From positions 91,221,152-91,285,151 of the forward strand of contig OX388350.1 of NCBI GenBank assembly GCA_947579665.1: DNA of 64,000 nucleotides. Reading direction: 5' to 3'. The notes beneath the pieces were generated by a model. The model saw only the letters and a list, made by a program, of their open reading frames with translations, ran no database searches and was not told the origin of the DNA. Position 1 is the first letter of the stretch. The number at the start of each line of letters is the position of its first letter. The translations under genes and the position numbers were made by a program. Of the stretch, positions 36,820-48,099 are shown one piece after another. This stretch comes from Sympetrum striolatum. Its lineage: Eukaryota > Arthropoda > Insecta > Odonata > Libellulidae.

Positions 36820-37890
36820 CGTGTCTTTATGTAGGACAACAAATACCAAAGAGGAAATAAAAAGAAATAAATTGAAAATCACACGGCTGATGAACTGCTA
36901 AAAAAACACTGATTAATAAGAAAAATTATTGTGAGAGCCTTTGATGAGAATATTGTGTATTTATTTCTAGGATGATTAAAATAGTTGAACAGTTGGAGAG
37001 AACACTTAGTACGTTTTGTGGAATATTTTGAATCATTTTAGACATTTTTAATAAAACTTAGTAAAAACTTAGGAAAAATATTAGTCGTGGATGCAGCATG
37101 TTTTAATCAGAGAAAAGAAATTTTCATCTGAGATAAGAGTTAGTATCTCAAGAGCAACAGTAAAACGGGTTTCATTAAACATAAATGGGAACATAAAGAG
37201 GAAACGTCATAAAAGATTGTTGAAAAACTTAGAGCGTAAGAATTAGAAGAACTATTCGCAATACAAAATACGCAGAAAAGTTCTGAAAACCTGCACAGAG
37301 CAATCGGAGATTCTTCGTAAAATATGTAATGGAAAATACTGTAAAAGTTCATCGAAAGCATCTGAAAGTTTTTGCATAAAAGCTTCGATTGTTTGGAAAA
37401 TTCATGTCATTGGCGAATTCCATTATAAGAACTGCGGATCTAAATATTAGACAGCAATCGCATAACGGTTCACACATTTTAAAAATCGCAATTCGGCGGG
37501 TGAAGGTGTGGCTAAGATGTTTTCTTGTCCTTTGGCTTTCGTAAGACCCGAGCTAATACAAAAGCTTATGCAGGTGAATACACGTTTGTGATGGATGAGA
37601 AGTCCTTCCTTCTGAAAGAACTTCGGAGCCAAATAAATTCAGGCTCTACGACTTCAGTTTACGGTTGAGGGATATTCCATTGACCACGAAGGTCCAGCGA
37701 AAGGCTTGCGAAAGAAACTGTTTATTAGAGGTCCCGTTCTTCCCGGTTTAGAAATTTGGTCCTTTCCTAATTTGAATAGAATTCCGATGGAGCTAACACC
37801 GAAAGATAAACCAATATAAACCAAAGACTGCTTTATTCAAGAATGATAGAACACGATACATACAGCTTCCATTGCAGACTTCCATGAAAT
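36820..37890. other. No recognisable feature
   Basis: AT-rich DNA with open frames under 75 codons. Nothing identifiable. Confidence 0.4.
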
Positions 37891-37894
37891 AAAG

Positions 37895-38038
37895 GAAAGG
37901 GTAAAGGGTAAATTGCACATAAGGGCGTGCACCCAGGAAAAATCCCAATGAAAAACGGACTTGAAAAAAGTCCGACTGGGCCGGGAATCGATCTACCTCT
38001 ATCCGGAAGGCTGCCTTAACCACTAGGCTACCGAGACA
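37895..38038 (-). repeat. tRNA-derived SINE (family 2), best copy
   Basis: On the minus strand: GGTAGCCTAGTGGTTAAGGC (A box), then B-box-like GATCGATTCCC. A body follows with CAAGTCCGTTTTTCATTGGG, ATTTTTCCTGGGTGCACG and CCCTTATGTGCAA. Diverged or truncated copies lie at 9,283-9,412 and 49,203-49,266. The tail and target duplication are unclear. Confidence 0.78.
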
Positions 38039-38044
38039 GAAAAC

Positions 38045-40020
38045 GGCTTGTTGAAAGCATTTTCATCTGAGAGCATTTTCGCTCGCTTTTTTATCGTAGA
38101 ATTCTAAAACAAAACTCATCACTTTGCGCTGCATCTTCCTCTGTACTGTTTCATGTTTGTTTCAGTCATTATTGTCAAGTATCGCATATCATTGTATTAT
38201 TCCATTCCCAGATGACAAGTTTAATGTTAGTACCGATACCCAATCTTATGCAAAAAACATATGCATGAATGCATACATAAAATGAATGCCCTCTCGGTTA
38301 TAATGTCTGGATAATAGGAAGACTAGTTATGCTATTAAACGTGCACTCATTACGAGGTAAATCTTTATCACAATGAAGACAACAATGATACAACAGTAAG
38401 CAACGGAGGCACTAGTAGGCCATTGCTGGCAACAATCTTAGTAACGTGGCACCGATTTCGCGGCTCCCTTAGGCCCTCGCTAATTTAAGGTTCGTCGACC
38501 CGTCCAAATATTCATAAGCACTCGGCGCGAGAGGGCGTAATTCGACGGATGGGTCCTTCCGGTCGAGTTTATTCAGTGACCCTAGAGGAAGCAGGAAGGG
38601 CTTTGTTGTCTCCTGGCAATATCCAGGGGGAAGATGTAATGTGGCCTCCACTGATACCTATCTACCGCTCGCCCATTAAATGCAGAGGGCCGTAAAACGT
38701 CGGAGGAAGGCATTCTTAGGCCGAAAAACAAGCGGATTCTAGCCTCTACTACAGGTCCTTATATTCGAGGCTCTTATTACGCGATTAAATAATAATTAAA
38801 TCATTAATTAAACGAAGAATTATGGTATCAATTGAACGAAACGTAACAGTGAACAGAGTTTGGTTATCTAAACAGTCCACATGCGTATCATGGCAACCTC
38901 ATTAAAAAATATAAATAAAAGGAATAAAATCTATCATCAGTGCTCGCAGAAAATTGAATAAACCACTCAATGAATAGATTGGTCATGTGACGAGGAGACT
39001 ATAATAATACTTACGTTTATTTTCAAATGATTTGACTTGTTATATAGCTATGGTATGTTAATAAATAATCGAAATGCAAATGAAGATAAATCACAAAAGC
39101 CGAAAAGCGTGTTGAAGAAATCAAAAGATAAGTCGGAATTAAACCAAGGTAATAAATAAAACTTACAAAATCGGGGCACCACTTTTATTTCCAAACTTAA
39201 GTTACAATTTAAATGCTCGATTTTTATATCTTAGAAGAGTTGAAAACATAATTCACTCTGCCGTACATCCAAACACACACCAGAAGGTCATAGTCGTGTG
39301 CGGAAAAGTTATTTTTAAATTTAATAGCCGGAAGTAGACTTCTTTCATTGTTAGGATCTTGCTACTTAGGCTATTGTTAGGCTCATTATCGATGTCTGTT
39401 TTATTTCGAGACCAATGAAGAGATGGTTAAGCTAGATGCGAAGTTATAGAATGTATAACATAGATTATATTGGTACGCACCACATGTTGAATGATACTGA
39501 CTATGCCCATAGATGTCTCTTAAAATATATAATTTACTACTAATGATTATTTTTACATTTTAAATAATTATAAAAATTATTCACTTGCGTGTGACAGGAA
39601 AAACGGTTACATAATACATAAAGTCCATCGCCGACATTTCTCCACAAGAGACAACGAGGTAAGCCATCCATTTCGAGCGTGGCTCCTCCACGCTTTCCGA
39701 GGCGCGCTAACAACTGTTACAGCACGTGTGCTCGAGTCACGAACCAAATGATAAGACGGCGTTCGAGCGAACAGATTGCTGCGCAAACACCAAAGTAGTT
39801 TCATTCAGTGGTTTAATAGTATCTCATTTAACTAGATATCCTTAGAATTTACAAAACAATATAATGGTTAAGCTTAGTCCTTCTCTAGTTTCGTCAGGCT
39901 TTGTTTAAACAGTCGAAAGCGAGCCTTAGAGAATAAACAATTATTATCAGTATTTATGAATAATTTATTTATATACCACCTTCGGAGATGTAATTATTTG
40001 AGTCAAGTAAGGCACATGTT
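38045..40020. other. No recognisable gene; GC-richer patch
   Basis: The 38,460-38,780 part is GC-richer than its surroundings and holds short frames on the minus strand. No motif supports a gene. The rest is AT-rich and featureless. Confidence 0.4.
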
Positions 40021-40022
40021 AC

Positions 40023-40309
40023 CAGGGTTTCCCAAACCTTTTCTGCAATGGAACACTTCGCAAACCTGGGACGTTTAACGGAACACTAAGCTTATATTTA
40101 GGTTAGGTAATTCTACTTGTAAAATTAAAAAAATCATTTAATTACAACAAATTATTTATTTGGTACTTAACTTTAAATATAAAACGATAATATTGTAATA
40201 AAAACTTAAAAAATGAATCAATAAAGCATTTAATGTCTTTTATTCTCCATTGACACTTCATAGCGGAACACCTATTCAGGTCCAGCGGAACATAGTTTGG
40301 GAAACCCTG
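40023..40309. mobile_element. 287-bp hAT-type MITE
   Basis: Terminal inverted repeats CAGGGTTTCCCAAAC (left at 40,023; inverted at the right end) enclose AT-rich filler. Subterminal GGAACACTTCG and GGAACACC/AGCGGAACA motifs are present. CAGGG...TTTGGGAAACCCTG ends are typical of hAT elements. The 8-bp flanks (CATGTTAC / CTCTATGC) do not match, so the target duplication has decayed. A partial relative lies at 52,941. Confidence 0.75.
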
Positions 40310-40935
40310 CTCTATGCCATAACCGACAGACTCTACATTGTGAATGATAAATTGTCTCGAGTCTGCAGAAGACTGTGATGGAATCGCTTCGCGGAACTTC
40401 TAGTTATTGCAGATTACCAAAAGGCATTACGCTCGGATGCGCTTCGAGGCGTGCGTTCATAATCATCTTCACGGGCATTGATGACGCGCTATCATGAAAT
40501 ATCATTCAGAATGGATTATCAACGTACGAACATGAGCTTAATTACCTGAGATAACACGTGGAAAGTCCTACCACTAAACAGACCAATTTCGACATAAATG
40601 GGGTAGTCGAGTTCTTAGGTGGCTGTGATCATATTCACTCTATATTACGAAACAAAAGCAATATTACTCAATACAATTTTCTCATATAATTCTACTGAAC
40701 GTGAGTTTAACAGTTCTTCCATGATTTCCTTGCGATCTTTGCATGATTTCTGTTTCTTACGAGAACTAATTATGGATAGCGAAGACCGTGTTACTGCACC
40801 ACAACATATTTATCTATCTATTAAATATAGATGCTTCTCCGGATTCATTCAAGGATATAGATAGATAGATAGATAGATAGGATACTAATTCACAGCCTAA
40901 ACTAGAAGCGTCATCGACTTGAAATTTTTACGACG
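40310..40935. other. No gene; short (ATAG)n tract
   Basis: An (ATAG)n microsatellite at about 40,856-40,880 is the only feature seen. Confidence 0.45.
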
Positions 40936-40937
40936 TA

Positions 40938-41952
40938 TTGGCCATAACGTATAACCACCAGACAAATTGCGATTTTGAACCTCAGTGTCATGGGTTCGAT
41001 TCCAGAGGGCCCCAAAGTCGCGATTTTCCCCATAAGAATACATGGCGGGGATTTTCGAAAATTTTGTTGAGGCACTTCCCGGAAAAGGAGAGAGTTGAAA
41101 TTCGAGGGATCGCTAGAAGCCGTGCATATCCAACGAAAATCAAAAAGACATCGCCGAATATGGTCCATGGTTCGATGCTAGGTCGGGGCAAAAATCGGCC
41201 GTTTAAAATGCATTGTGGCGTATTTGAAAATTTTTTTGGATCCTTTCCCGATAACATGGATACTTGAAACTCGGCACGTGGATATATATGTTAAATACAT
41301 TTCATAATTAAATTTTACATGTTCGCTGATGGTCCTTGGTTCGATCCCAGAGGGCCATTTGCACCTCTCAATGCATTTCTTACGGAGATAACGGAAACAA
41401 AATTTAGGTACTTCCCGGCATGTTATCGACTTCAAACGTTGCATGATAGAAGAGCAAGTCTTTACAAATCAAACTGTGCTTTCACAGCTATCAATGTGTC
41501 CTGGGTTCGACACCAGGTGTCTCTGCAATCAAAGTTAATCCGATTTTTAGGAATTATTTTGAAAACTTTCCCAATAATATAGAAACTTGAAATTCGGCAA
41601 CTAGATAGAGATCATAAATAACTTTCAGAAACATGTTTTAGATTTTCAAGATCGTCCTTGGTTCGAATCCAGAGAGCCATTTACATTCGTGAAAATTAGA
41701 ACGGCTTTTGAGGCAGTTTTAGCCAATATTTCTGCTTGAATTTTCTCACATAGTTAGAGATGGTGATCTTCAATTGTGCTGCATAGTAAGTTCACAGTAA
41801 AGACACGGGTTCGATGCCAGACGGTGAAATGTCTGAGAATTTTAAGAAAAATTTCAATCCTTTTTTTTGTCTTTTGAGGACCGTCCCAATATGATGCCGA
41901 TATGAAATTAGTATTGCCGATCTGCTTGCGGTATGCAAGCTACATTTAACTC

Positions 41953-41953
<1 letters not shown>
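40938..41953 (+). repeat. Tandem array of six about 150-175 bp units, each with a Pol III B-box-like motif
   Basis: Six B-box-like motifs occur in one orientation at 40,993, 41,169, 41,338, 41,504, 41,660 and 41,808: GGTTCGATTCC, GGTTCGATGCT, GGTTCGATCCC, GGTTCGACACC, GGTTCGAATCC, GGTTCGATGCC. Spacings are 176, 169, 166, 156 and 148 bp. Most are preceded by GTCCTTG or a variant and followed by CAGAGGGCC or similar. About 70-100 bp downstream most units carry a TTTTGAAAA...CTTCCCGATAA...ACTTGAAATTCGGCA block (variable). No A box is visible in any unit. The array is diverged but clearly tandem. Open frames across it are by-products, since the periods are not multiples of three. It ends at a (TA)n tract. 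Confidence 0.8.

Positions 41954-42013
<60 letters not shown>
41954..42013. repeat. (TA)n microsatellite, about 29 units
   Basis: Uninterrupted alternating T and A directly after the last array unit. It is also self-complementary and likely to be length-variable. Confidence 0.97.
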
Positions 42014-42014
<1 letters not shown>

Positions 42015-42017
<3 letters not shown>

Positions 42018-42640
42018 ATTATAAAACGTTCTATCATTGTCCCATAAATTTAGAGTCGCCATGTTTAATGCCCTTCATTAAAGTTTCGTTGTTCCGCTGA
42101 CAACTTGTAGGCGAAGGCTGAAGTTGAGTATTATAAAGGATATATGGTAACTTTCATTTAAGTTCACGCAGTTACTCTGCTATTGATGACATGTAAGGTA
42201 TGCCTTAGATAAAATCAAAGCTGTTACCAATAACACTTGGGATTGCTATTTATCATATATAAATCACAACCAATAACGTTTAAATTGCAAACAACAATAT
42301 GTTGATGGCTACCAACAACATTTAGGTTGCTATCAATAACTTTCAGGTACCATGAACAACAAATTGGTTTCTATCAAAGTAATTTCGGCCACAAACAATA
42401 ACAATTATTCCGCGATCATCTGAATTTATGTTAACATGAAAAAATTTCTGCGACCAAAAAAACGGCTCTACCACTAAAGGAAGAGTAGGGGAGAACGACA
42501 TTATTCTACAATCGAAACCATTCCTAATTACAGAATACATCTGAATTTAAGTGTGCAATTCATACTAAGCAGAATATTACGTGAATCATATTTAATGAGA
42601 AATCGAGGAATTGCTTGAGGGGGTTCGATAGATTCCCCAA
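42015..42640. other. No recognisable gene
   Basis: Short imperfect recurrences of a phrase like CTACCAATAACA with TT.AGG.TGCTATCA (about 42,221-42,380) suggest a decayed minisatellite. Nothing else was seen. Confidence 0.4.
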
Positions 42641-42705
42641 TATATTATTATTAGGGGTCTTTATTATAGGCGAGATTGAGACTAAAAAGTCTTCCATCTA
42701 ACCTG
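42641..42705 (-). mobile_element. LINE/SINE 3' tail, copy 3: stem-loop plus (ATT)n
   Basis: On the minus strand: GGTTAGATGGA, then hairpin AGACT-TTTT-AGTCT, then CAATCTCGCC, ATAATAAAG and a short (AAT)n tail. Same module as 62,981-63,050. No upstream LINE body is recognisable. Confidence 0.6.
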
Positions 42706-42709
42706 TCGT

Positions 42710-43578
42710 TAAGTCGTTACATTATTATAAGTATATTACATGTATCAATGAAACTTAGCGGAAAATAGAAGAAGACGTAAGAAGGGATTTCGGATGTAAA
42801 AAAAACCTAAGAAAAGCTTAGGAAAAAATATCCGCTAAAATATATCACCAAATCGTTCTACAATTTAGGTCTCTAATCTCATTGCATGTTGTCTTTCTTT
42901 ATCACTTCGTTTGCGTGTTTCAAAGAAAAGGGTTGGAAGGGAAATAACTCTAAGATTCGCATAAATTTTCGTGAATTAATCGGGAGAAATAGAAAACAAA
43001 GAAACATTTCCAACTTCAGGATTTCAGGAGCCGAACGAAGACGGACATACATTTGAAAAATCGCATTCTTTCCTATTTTAACAACAAAATTCAACAGCTG
43101 CAATCCATCCAATTTATCAAACGACAATTTTCAGCTCAGAAAAATATAACGTTCTCAGGAAAGCAATCGCTTTCTTAAAAAAATATCACAACGGGCAACG
43201 ATGCTTGTTTTAGAAGTGCTCTTGAATTAATAAGAATGGCATCAACAGAAAGAGCATTGATCCTATTATGAATCATTTCACGTCCATTACTTGCATTTGC
43301 GGAACACGCAAATCACTGCAATGCTATTACAATAATTCTTCTGTGTGTGAAAAATCATAATCATAAAAAATCTGATGTGGCCAGCACATGACTTTCTCCA
43401 TACATAAGATGTAAATATTTATCTACGACAGTAATTTCGAACTCTATATTCCGTCTAAACTTGGAAGATGAGTGATTAATTTATATATTATTATGTTTTA
43501 CGTCACAAACATTATAAATAATGTTTTTCGGGACATGCTCGATAAAAACCGATGAATTTGGCCTTTCGCCCATAGAGC
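42710..43578. other. No recognisable feature
   Basis: AT-rich DNA. The 82-codon minus-strand frame at 42,879-43,127 has no known motif. Confidence 0.4.
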
Positions 43579-43580
43579 CC

Positions 43581-44214
43581 AGAGCGCCCACAAAGTACAT
43601 AATCAGCAACTTCCGGTTTATCAGTATTTCATGAATAACTCCTAAACAATCAGTGATAAAAAAATATGTTTCGAACAAAAGTTATAGTAAATTACATTTT
43701 CTAAAACAATTATTAATAATAGTATATACCTAAATATCATATTTATGAAGATATATTGAAAACCGGAAATGAGCTTTGAAGAATGAAGCTCGACTTCCGG
43801 TTGATCGATTTACTCCAAAAACTAATCAACTCTAACGTTTGTAATAAAAGTACTATATATGAAATTTGGTGTTGATCTGGTAAACAGTTTTCATGTTAGA
43901 GCGCCCACAAAGTATGTAATCGTCTTCTTTCGGTGTATCAGTATTTCACGAATAACTCCTAATCACCCGGTGATACAAAAATATGTTAAATACAAAAGTT
44001 ATAGTAAATTACATTACCTAAAACTTTTATAAGTAATACAATATACGTATATATCATATTTATGGAGATATTTTGAAAACTGGAAATGAGCTTTAATGAA
44101 TAAAGCTCGACTTCCGGTCAACCGATTTATTCCAAAAACTAATCAACTCTGACAGCACACACCACAGTACTATATATTAAGTTTGGTATTGATACGACCA
44201 ATAGTTTTCACGTT
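43581..44214 (+). repeat. Two tandem copies of a 317-bp module
   Basis: Unit 1 (43,581-43,897) and unit 2 (43,898-44,214) both start AGAGCGCCCACAAAGTA and stay colinear with the same 317-bp length. A third start, AGAGCGCCCAC, at 44,215 leads into different sequence. Each unit holds a long near-perfect stem built from GGAAATGAGCTT and AAGCTCGACTTCC with a 7-9 nt loop (about 43,760-43,802 and 44,077-44,119). Identity looks high (roughly four bases in five, by eye). I infer that these are duplicated UTR modules of the element that ends at 44,372. Confidence 0.85.
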
Positions 44215-44372
44215 AGAGCGCCCACTATCACACACACACATACACCATTCTGAAAATGGTCAAAACGTGTTCTAGGGACCCCATAACATGTATTTCCGTT
44301 GAAATCTCGAATTCGAATTTTTTCATGAAAACAATACTTTCTTTATACTTCGTATATGGGGAAAGTAATGAT
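44215..44372 (+). mobile_element. LINE-like 3' end with terminal hairpin
   Basis: A CA-rich stretch and the phrase GAAATCTCGAATTCGAATTT lead to ACTTTCTTTATAC-TTC-GTATATGGGGAAAGT (about 44,338-44,369). The arms ACTTTC/GAAAGT and TATAC/GTATA pair. An end of this design (ACTTTCT..TATAC..GTATA..GAAAGTAA) is common in arthropod LINEs as I remember them. The assignment is from memory, so moderate. Confidence 0.45.
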
Positions 44373-44374
44373 TT

Positions 44375-47300
44375 CGGGTATGGAATGATCTCTGTAAATG
44401 ATGAAGAAGAATTAGTACTTTTTCGACAAAAAGTACAAATTGTTCTTCATCATGACGAGTTTCCACAAGACATCGCCTGAGACTGTGAATTTTATTTGAT
44501 TTCAAATTCTCAATTATTTTTCGTCAAGAAATTATTTCAAGCCGAAGTCCATTTTAGCCGTTTTCTGTTTACGGTTACCATGGGAACCGAATTCGTTGCC
44601 AAGGTCGACATTCATGACGATTGCCAGATGGAACTAAAATATCTAGTACAGACGCCTGCATTTCAGAAGATGCTACAGGCGCAGAGAGAAGTTCTTCCTT
44701 CATCGAACGTCTAAGAAACCATCAAATGTTATTTCCTACATTTAATTGTCTTAGCATAGAAACTTTAGGAAGATGTAAATAGAATACGAGTATTTTCAGT
44801 TTATTTTCACTAGATGCAGTAACCGAGATTGGAGAACAAAAATATGAAAAACGCGGGGATTTAAAGAGGGCCTTAAAAAGAGGTTCTCTGGAAGCAATTA
44901 AGTAAAGAATCGAGTCCGTACACAGATGGTTCCATTTACTCCACTCCGAGATCAAGCAAACGACATGAGATTCGCAACCGAATGAAAATATTTCCGTTCC
45001 GACACAATACATCATCAAGGCCAATCGCGATGAGGAAACCACTATCGCGGAATTCACGAAAATTCGTGAAGAAAGAGGGGGTTTCCTACGACCTTGGACG
45101 CTTCCATCAAAGACGATTTCATACACTGCTAAGATTGAAATAGCCTTTGACATTCATTCATTGACATCGATGGTTGTGTCCCAAACAATGACGACAATCG
45201 TGGCCATGGAAACAAGTCTTCAGAGACACGGATTATCGATAAAATAAATCAAGCGGTCAACAGAGAAAATATTTCGCAAATATTTGGCTAATAAAACTGC
45301 GATCACATTACTATGATATATGCACATGCGAAATTCAATGCATACGCACCATCTGCGAAATTCTCATCATCAATGTCGAACTGAACGAGTTTAATGAACG
45401 ACTCGATTAATTAGAGCTTTCGTTAGGGAAGAGAAGTTTCTATTTAGTTCACTTTGACAAAGTAATAAAAGTATGAAAAAATAACACCAATGGAGAGCGG
45501 CAACGTGGCCTTGGGGTTCCCAATGAAGGTGAGCCATTTCATAATATTCAGATGACATAACTGACTCGGCCGAATATACTCGAAAATTTTCATCGAGATT
45601 ATCAGATTCTAACACAGTTCCTCGATCTTCGCTAATTAAGGTAGTTTTATCAATCTATGTTTATTAGCTTGATGATTATTTCAATATATCGCGTGATAAT
45701 CTAAGAAAGAGATTTTTCAGAAGTTTTGGTAACAACTGAAATATGATACCTCTATTTAATTCTCTAATGTATACGTTGGTTTTACATTTTTCATGAAAAT
45801 TTTGGAAAAAAAAGGTCTTGTATGGAATTTGATATGCATTTCTGACTGAAGGATGGTCGATCCTCAATCAATCGGTGAGGCTTACTAAGTTAGATGAGGA
45901 GTGAGGTGGTTCTTTTACCGTCACCAAAGAATAATCAGCAAGATTTAGAATGTTTGCGGTTGTCAGAGCCATCTTAATTTAAGAAATCAGTAAAAGTTGA
46001 ACATTTCGAACTGTCGAATTTCCATCACATCTGTTTACAACAACAATTAGCTTAATTTGTACGGAAACACCGTCTCGTGACGTAGCAACGCGAAATTATA
46101 ATTGCTTCATCAGAAAGGAAATGGTCCCCCAAACATCCGATCCGGAAGGTCGATCGAATAACAGATATTTTAGAGAAAAGACTTCGTCAATGTGTGCAAC
46201 GTGCCTTTAAGCAATTCTGGAACATATTTGCAATGTAAAGAACAAATTCAATGAATTGGAATTGGTCTTTCAAAACATTTCTGCAAGCCTTGGACGGAGT
46301 TTTCCAAAGCCAACTGTTAACCAATAGACTGCATGAAATCGCCATTCACAGGGAATTGATTTACGAAAATGAAAACGTTGCGTTTGCGAATTCCGTGATT
46401 TTCGCAGATATGCGAATGATTGCGTGTTTAATTGCTGAATGAGAAAAACTGACAAGGCAAAATAAAATATAATTACACTGTCGAAACGTACAGTGATTGT
46501 GTGTGTTTGTGCATATGTTATGGATGGGCTATTTGTAGTCACTGTGATAAGATCTAAATATTCACGCAGAGTTAGTTTGAAATCTATTCAAAGAAATTAT
46601 ATTTAAAATTCAACTCAATTCTGTTAAAAAGAGGCAACCACAGAGTGGCTCACAATCATTTATAAACATTAAGTCGTTGTATAAACAAAAGAGTGCTCCA
46701 TATCTGACCTTCTCCAATCACACTCGACTACTCATATCACTACGATGAGTAAAAACAAATTAATTAAGCGATTATTGGGCAGCATAGATCATCGTTAGTT
46801 TATCATTAGAATGTACGCTTTGTAAATCTTAAACAGAATACAAACCTTGTTTATTTTTTTCGTTTGTATCCAAGACCTTAAGCTATTGCTGCGGCAAACC
46901 AAATTTGGTTTACACAGACGTCAGCATTAATGGAATCAACCGGTTTAGTGAATTCAGTCGCTAAGATTGCTGAATAATCAAACCATTTCAATTACACAGG
47001 TGAAGCCTCAATGAGAGATACTGTCTATCCATTAGACCTCAACCAGCATCACACATACCTCAGTAGCTCATCAAAAACATAAACATAACTGAGACAAAGG
47101 TTAAAATGCATTTTATCGATCTGAAAGATAGTGAAAAATATTCATCGAGATGCGGATAAATGGACATAAGAAGTCGTTTGGATTAAGAATAAATAAACGT
47201 GACGCTATTACAAATCATCTTAAATTAGTTAAGATCATATCCGATTGCCCATTTCACGTTTCTTTCGGTCGACGCAAGCGGTGAAATTTTGCGCTAAAAT

Positions 47301-47960
47301 GAAATCCTCGAATTGGATGTCTTTACATCTTAGAAACGAAAATTGGCATTAAACGAAGACTGTATTAGTTTCTATACAAAACAAAAGAGTCGACGTACCG
47401 TAACAGTTGTCGGTATAAGTGCCTTCATCTCGGAATGCAGAATCCCGGTCCACAATGCATCCAAGAGGCGCACACTTGGGCTCACCGGCCTCTGGACTAA
47501 CTTTCCAAGGAGGAAGAAATTCGCCTTCCACAGCGCCCTTTGACGCAAGCAGATCCCAATGAATCACAAACCACTTCCTCAACAACTCCAAATGTCAAAC
47601 TAAAACCCACTGCTTCCATAACGAATCAAATTATTCCCGTTTGATAAGTAGAAAATTGCGGAAGAATTGCGGACAAGAATAATTAATTTGCCTGAGAGGG
47701 AAGTTTTCCTTCGAGGAAATAATGGGTAAGCGACTTCGATCTAAAACAGGATATACTTTAGTAATTTGTACTTAAGTTGGTATCACTGCATCAGGGCTGC
47801 CAATTCAAGAGTATTGACTTCCTTGAATGGGCATTTCCGTACGAAACCTGAATCCACATTGCTATTCCACGGCAGAAAAAATACATATTCCCAAATTCCG
47901 ATGTTATCAGTTATTCATCGTAGTTTGACGACGGCGAATGACCAAAGGGGGCGATTAGAA
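44375..47960. other. No recognisable gene; contains the longest open frame of the window
   Basis: A 143-codon minus-strand frame (44,722-45,153, starting MSKAISILAVYEIV) is the longest here. It has hydrophobic stretches but no domain, signal or motif I recognise, and no paired upstream signals. Overlapping frames at 44,256-44,714 on the plus strand are partly read from the LINE-like tail. One copy of the short dispersed repeat lies at 45,875-45,910. The 47,340-47,600 patch is GC-richer with frames on both strands, also unassigned. Confidence 0.35.
45875..45910 (+). repeat. Short dispersed GAGGAGTGAGG repeat, copy d (closest to consensus)
   Basis: GTGAGGCTTACTAAGTTAG followed by ATGAGGAGTGAGGTGG. 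Taken as reference for the eight copies in the window. Confidence 0.6.
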
Positions 47961-47966
47961 TACGAT

Positions 47967-48099
47967 TAAAATTTGTTGGGGAAAGAGTCACAAAATACTC
48001 CAAACACCATCAAAAATGAGTTTCATTTTTGATGGTGTTTGGAGTATTTCGCGACTCTTTCACAGCCATCAGCGGAATCCTCAAGGTAAAATTTGTTGG
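47967..48099. repeat. 38-bp hairpin between 13-bp direct repeats
   Basis: TAAAATTTGTTGG is present at 47,967-47,979 and 48,087-48,099. Between them, 47,982-48,019 and 48,023-48,060 are inverted repeats of 38 bp (36 paired, loop of 3), and 26 unpaired bases follow on the right. The arms include ACTCCAAACACCATCAAAAA and its reverse complement. The direct repeats look like a target duplication around a fold-back insert of about 107 bp. A template-switch event during replication is an alternative. Confidence 0.85.

Noticed and set aside
40938..41267. 109-codon open frame and antisense frames with recurring PSGIEP-like peptides
   Set aside because: They arise from reading the B-box motif of the tandem array. 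The unit lengths are not multiples of three and the frames are not kept between units.
41792..42037. 81-codon minus-strand frame rich in alternating Ile and Tyr
   Set aside because: It is a translation of the (TA)n microsatellite.
44256..44480. 74-codon plus-strand gene
   Set aside because: Its first half is read from the LINE-like terminal hairpin region, so it is not independent coding sequence.
47343..47591. Exon in the GC-richer patch with frames on both strands
   Set aside because: No motif and no convincing splice-site context could be argued for either strand.
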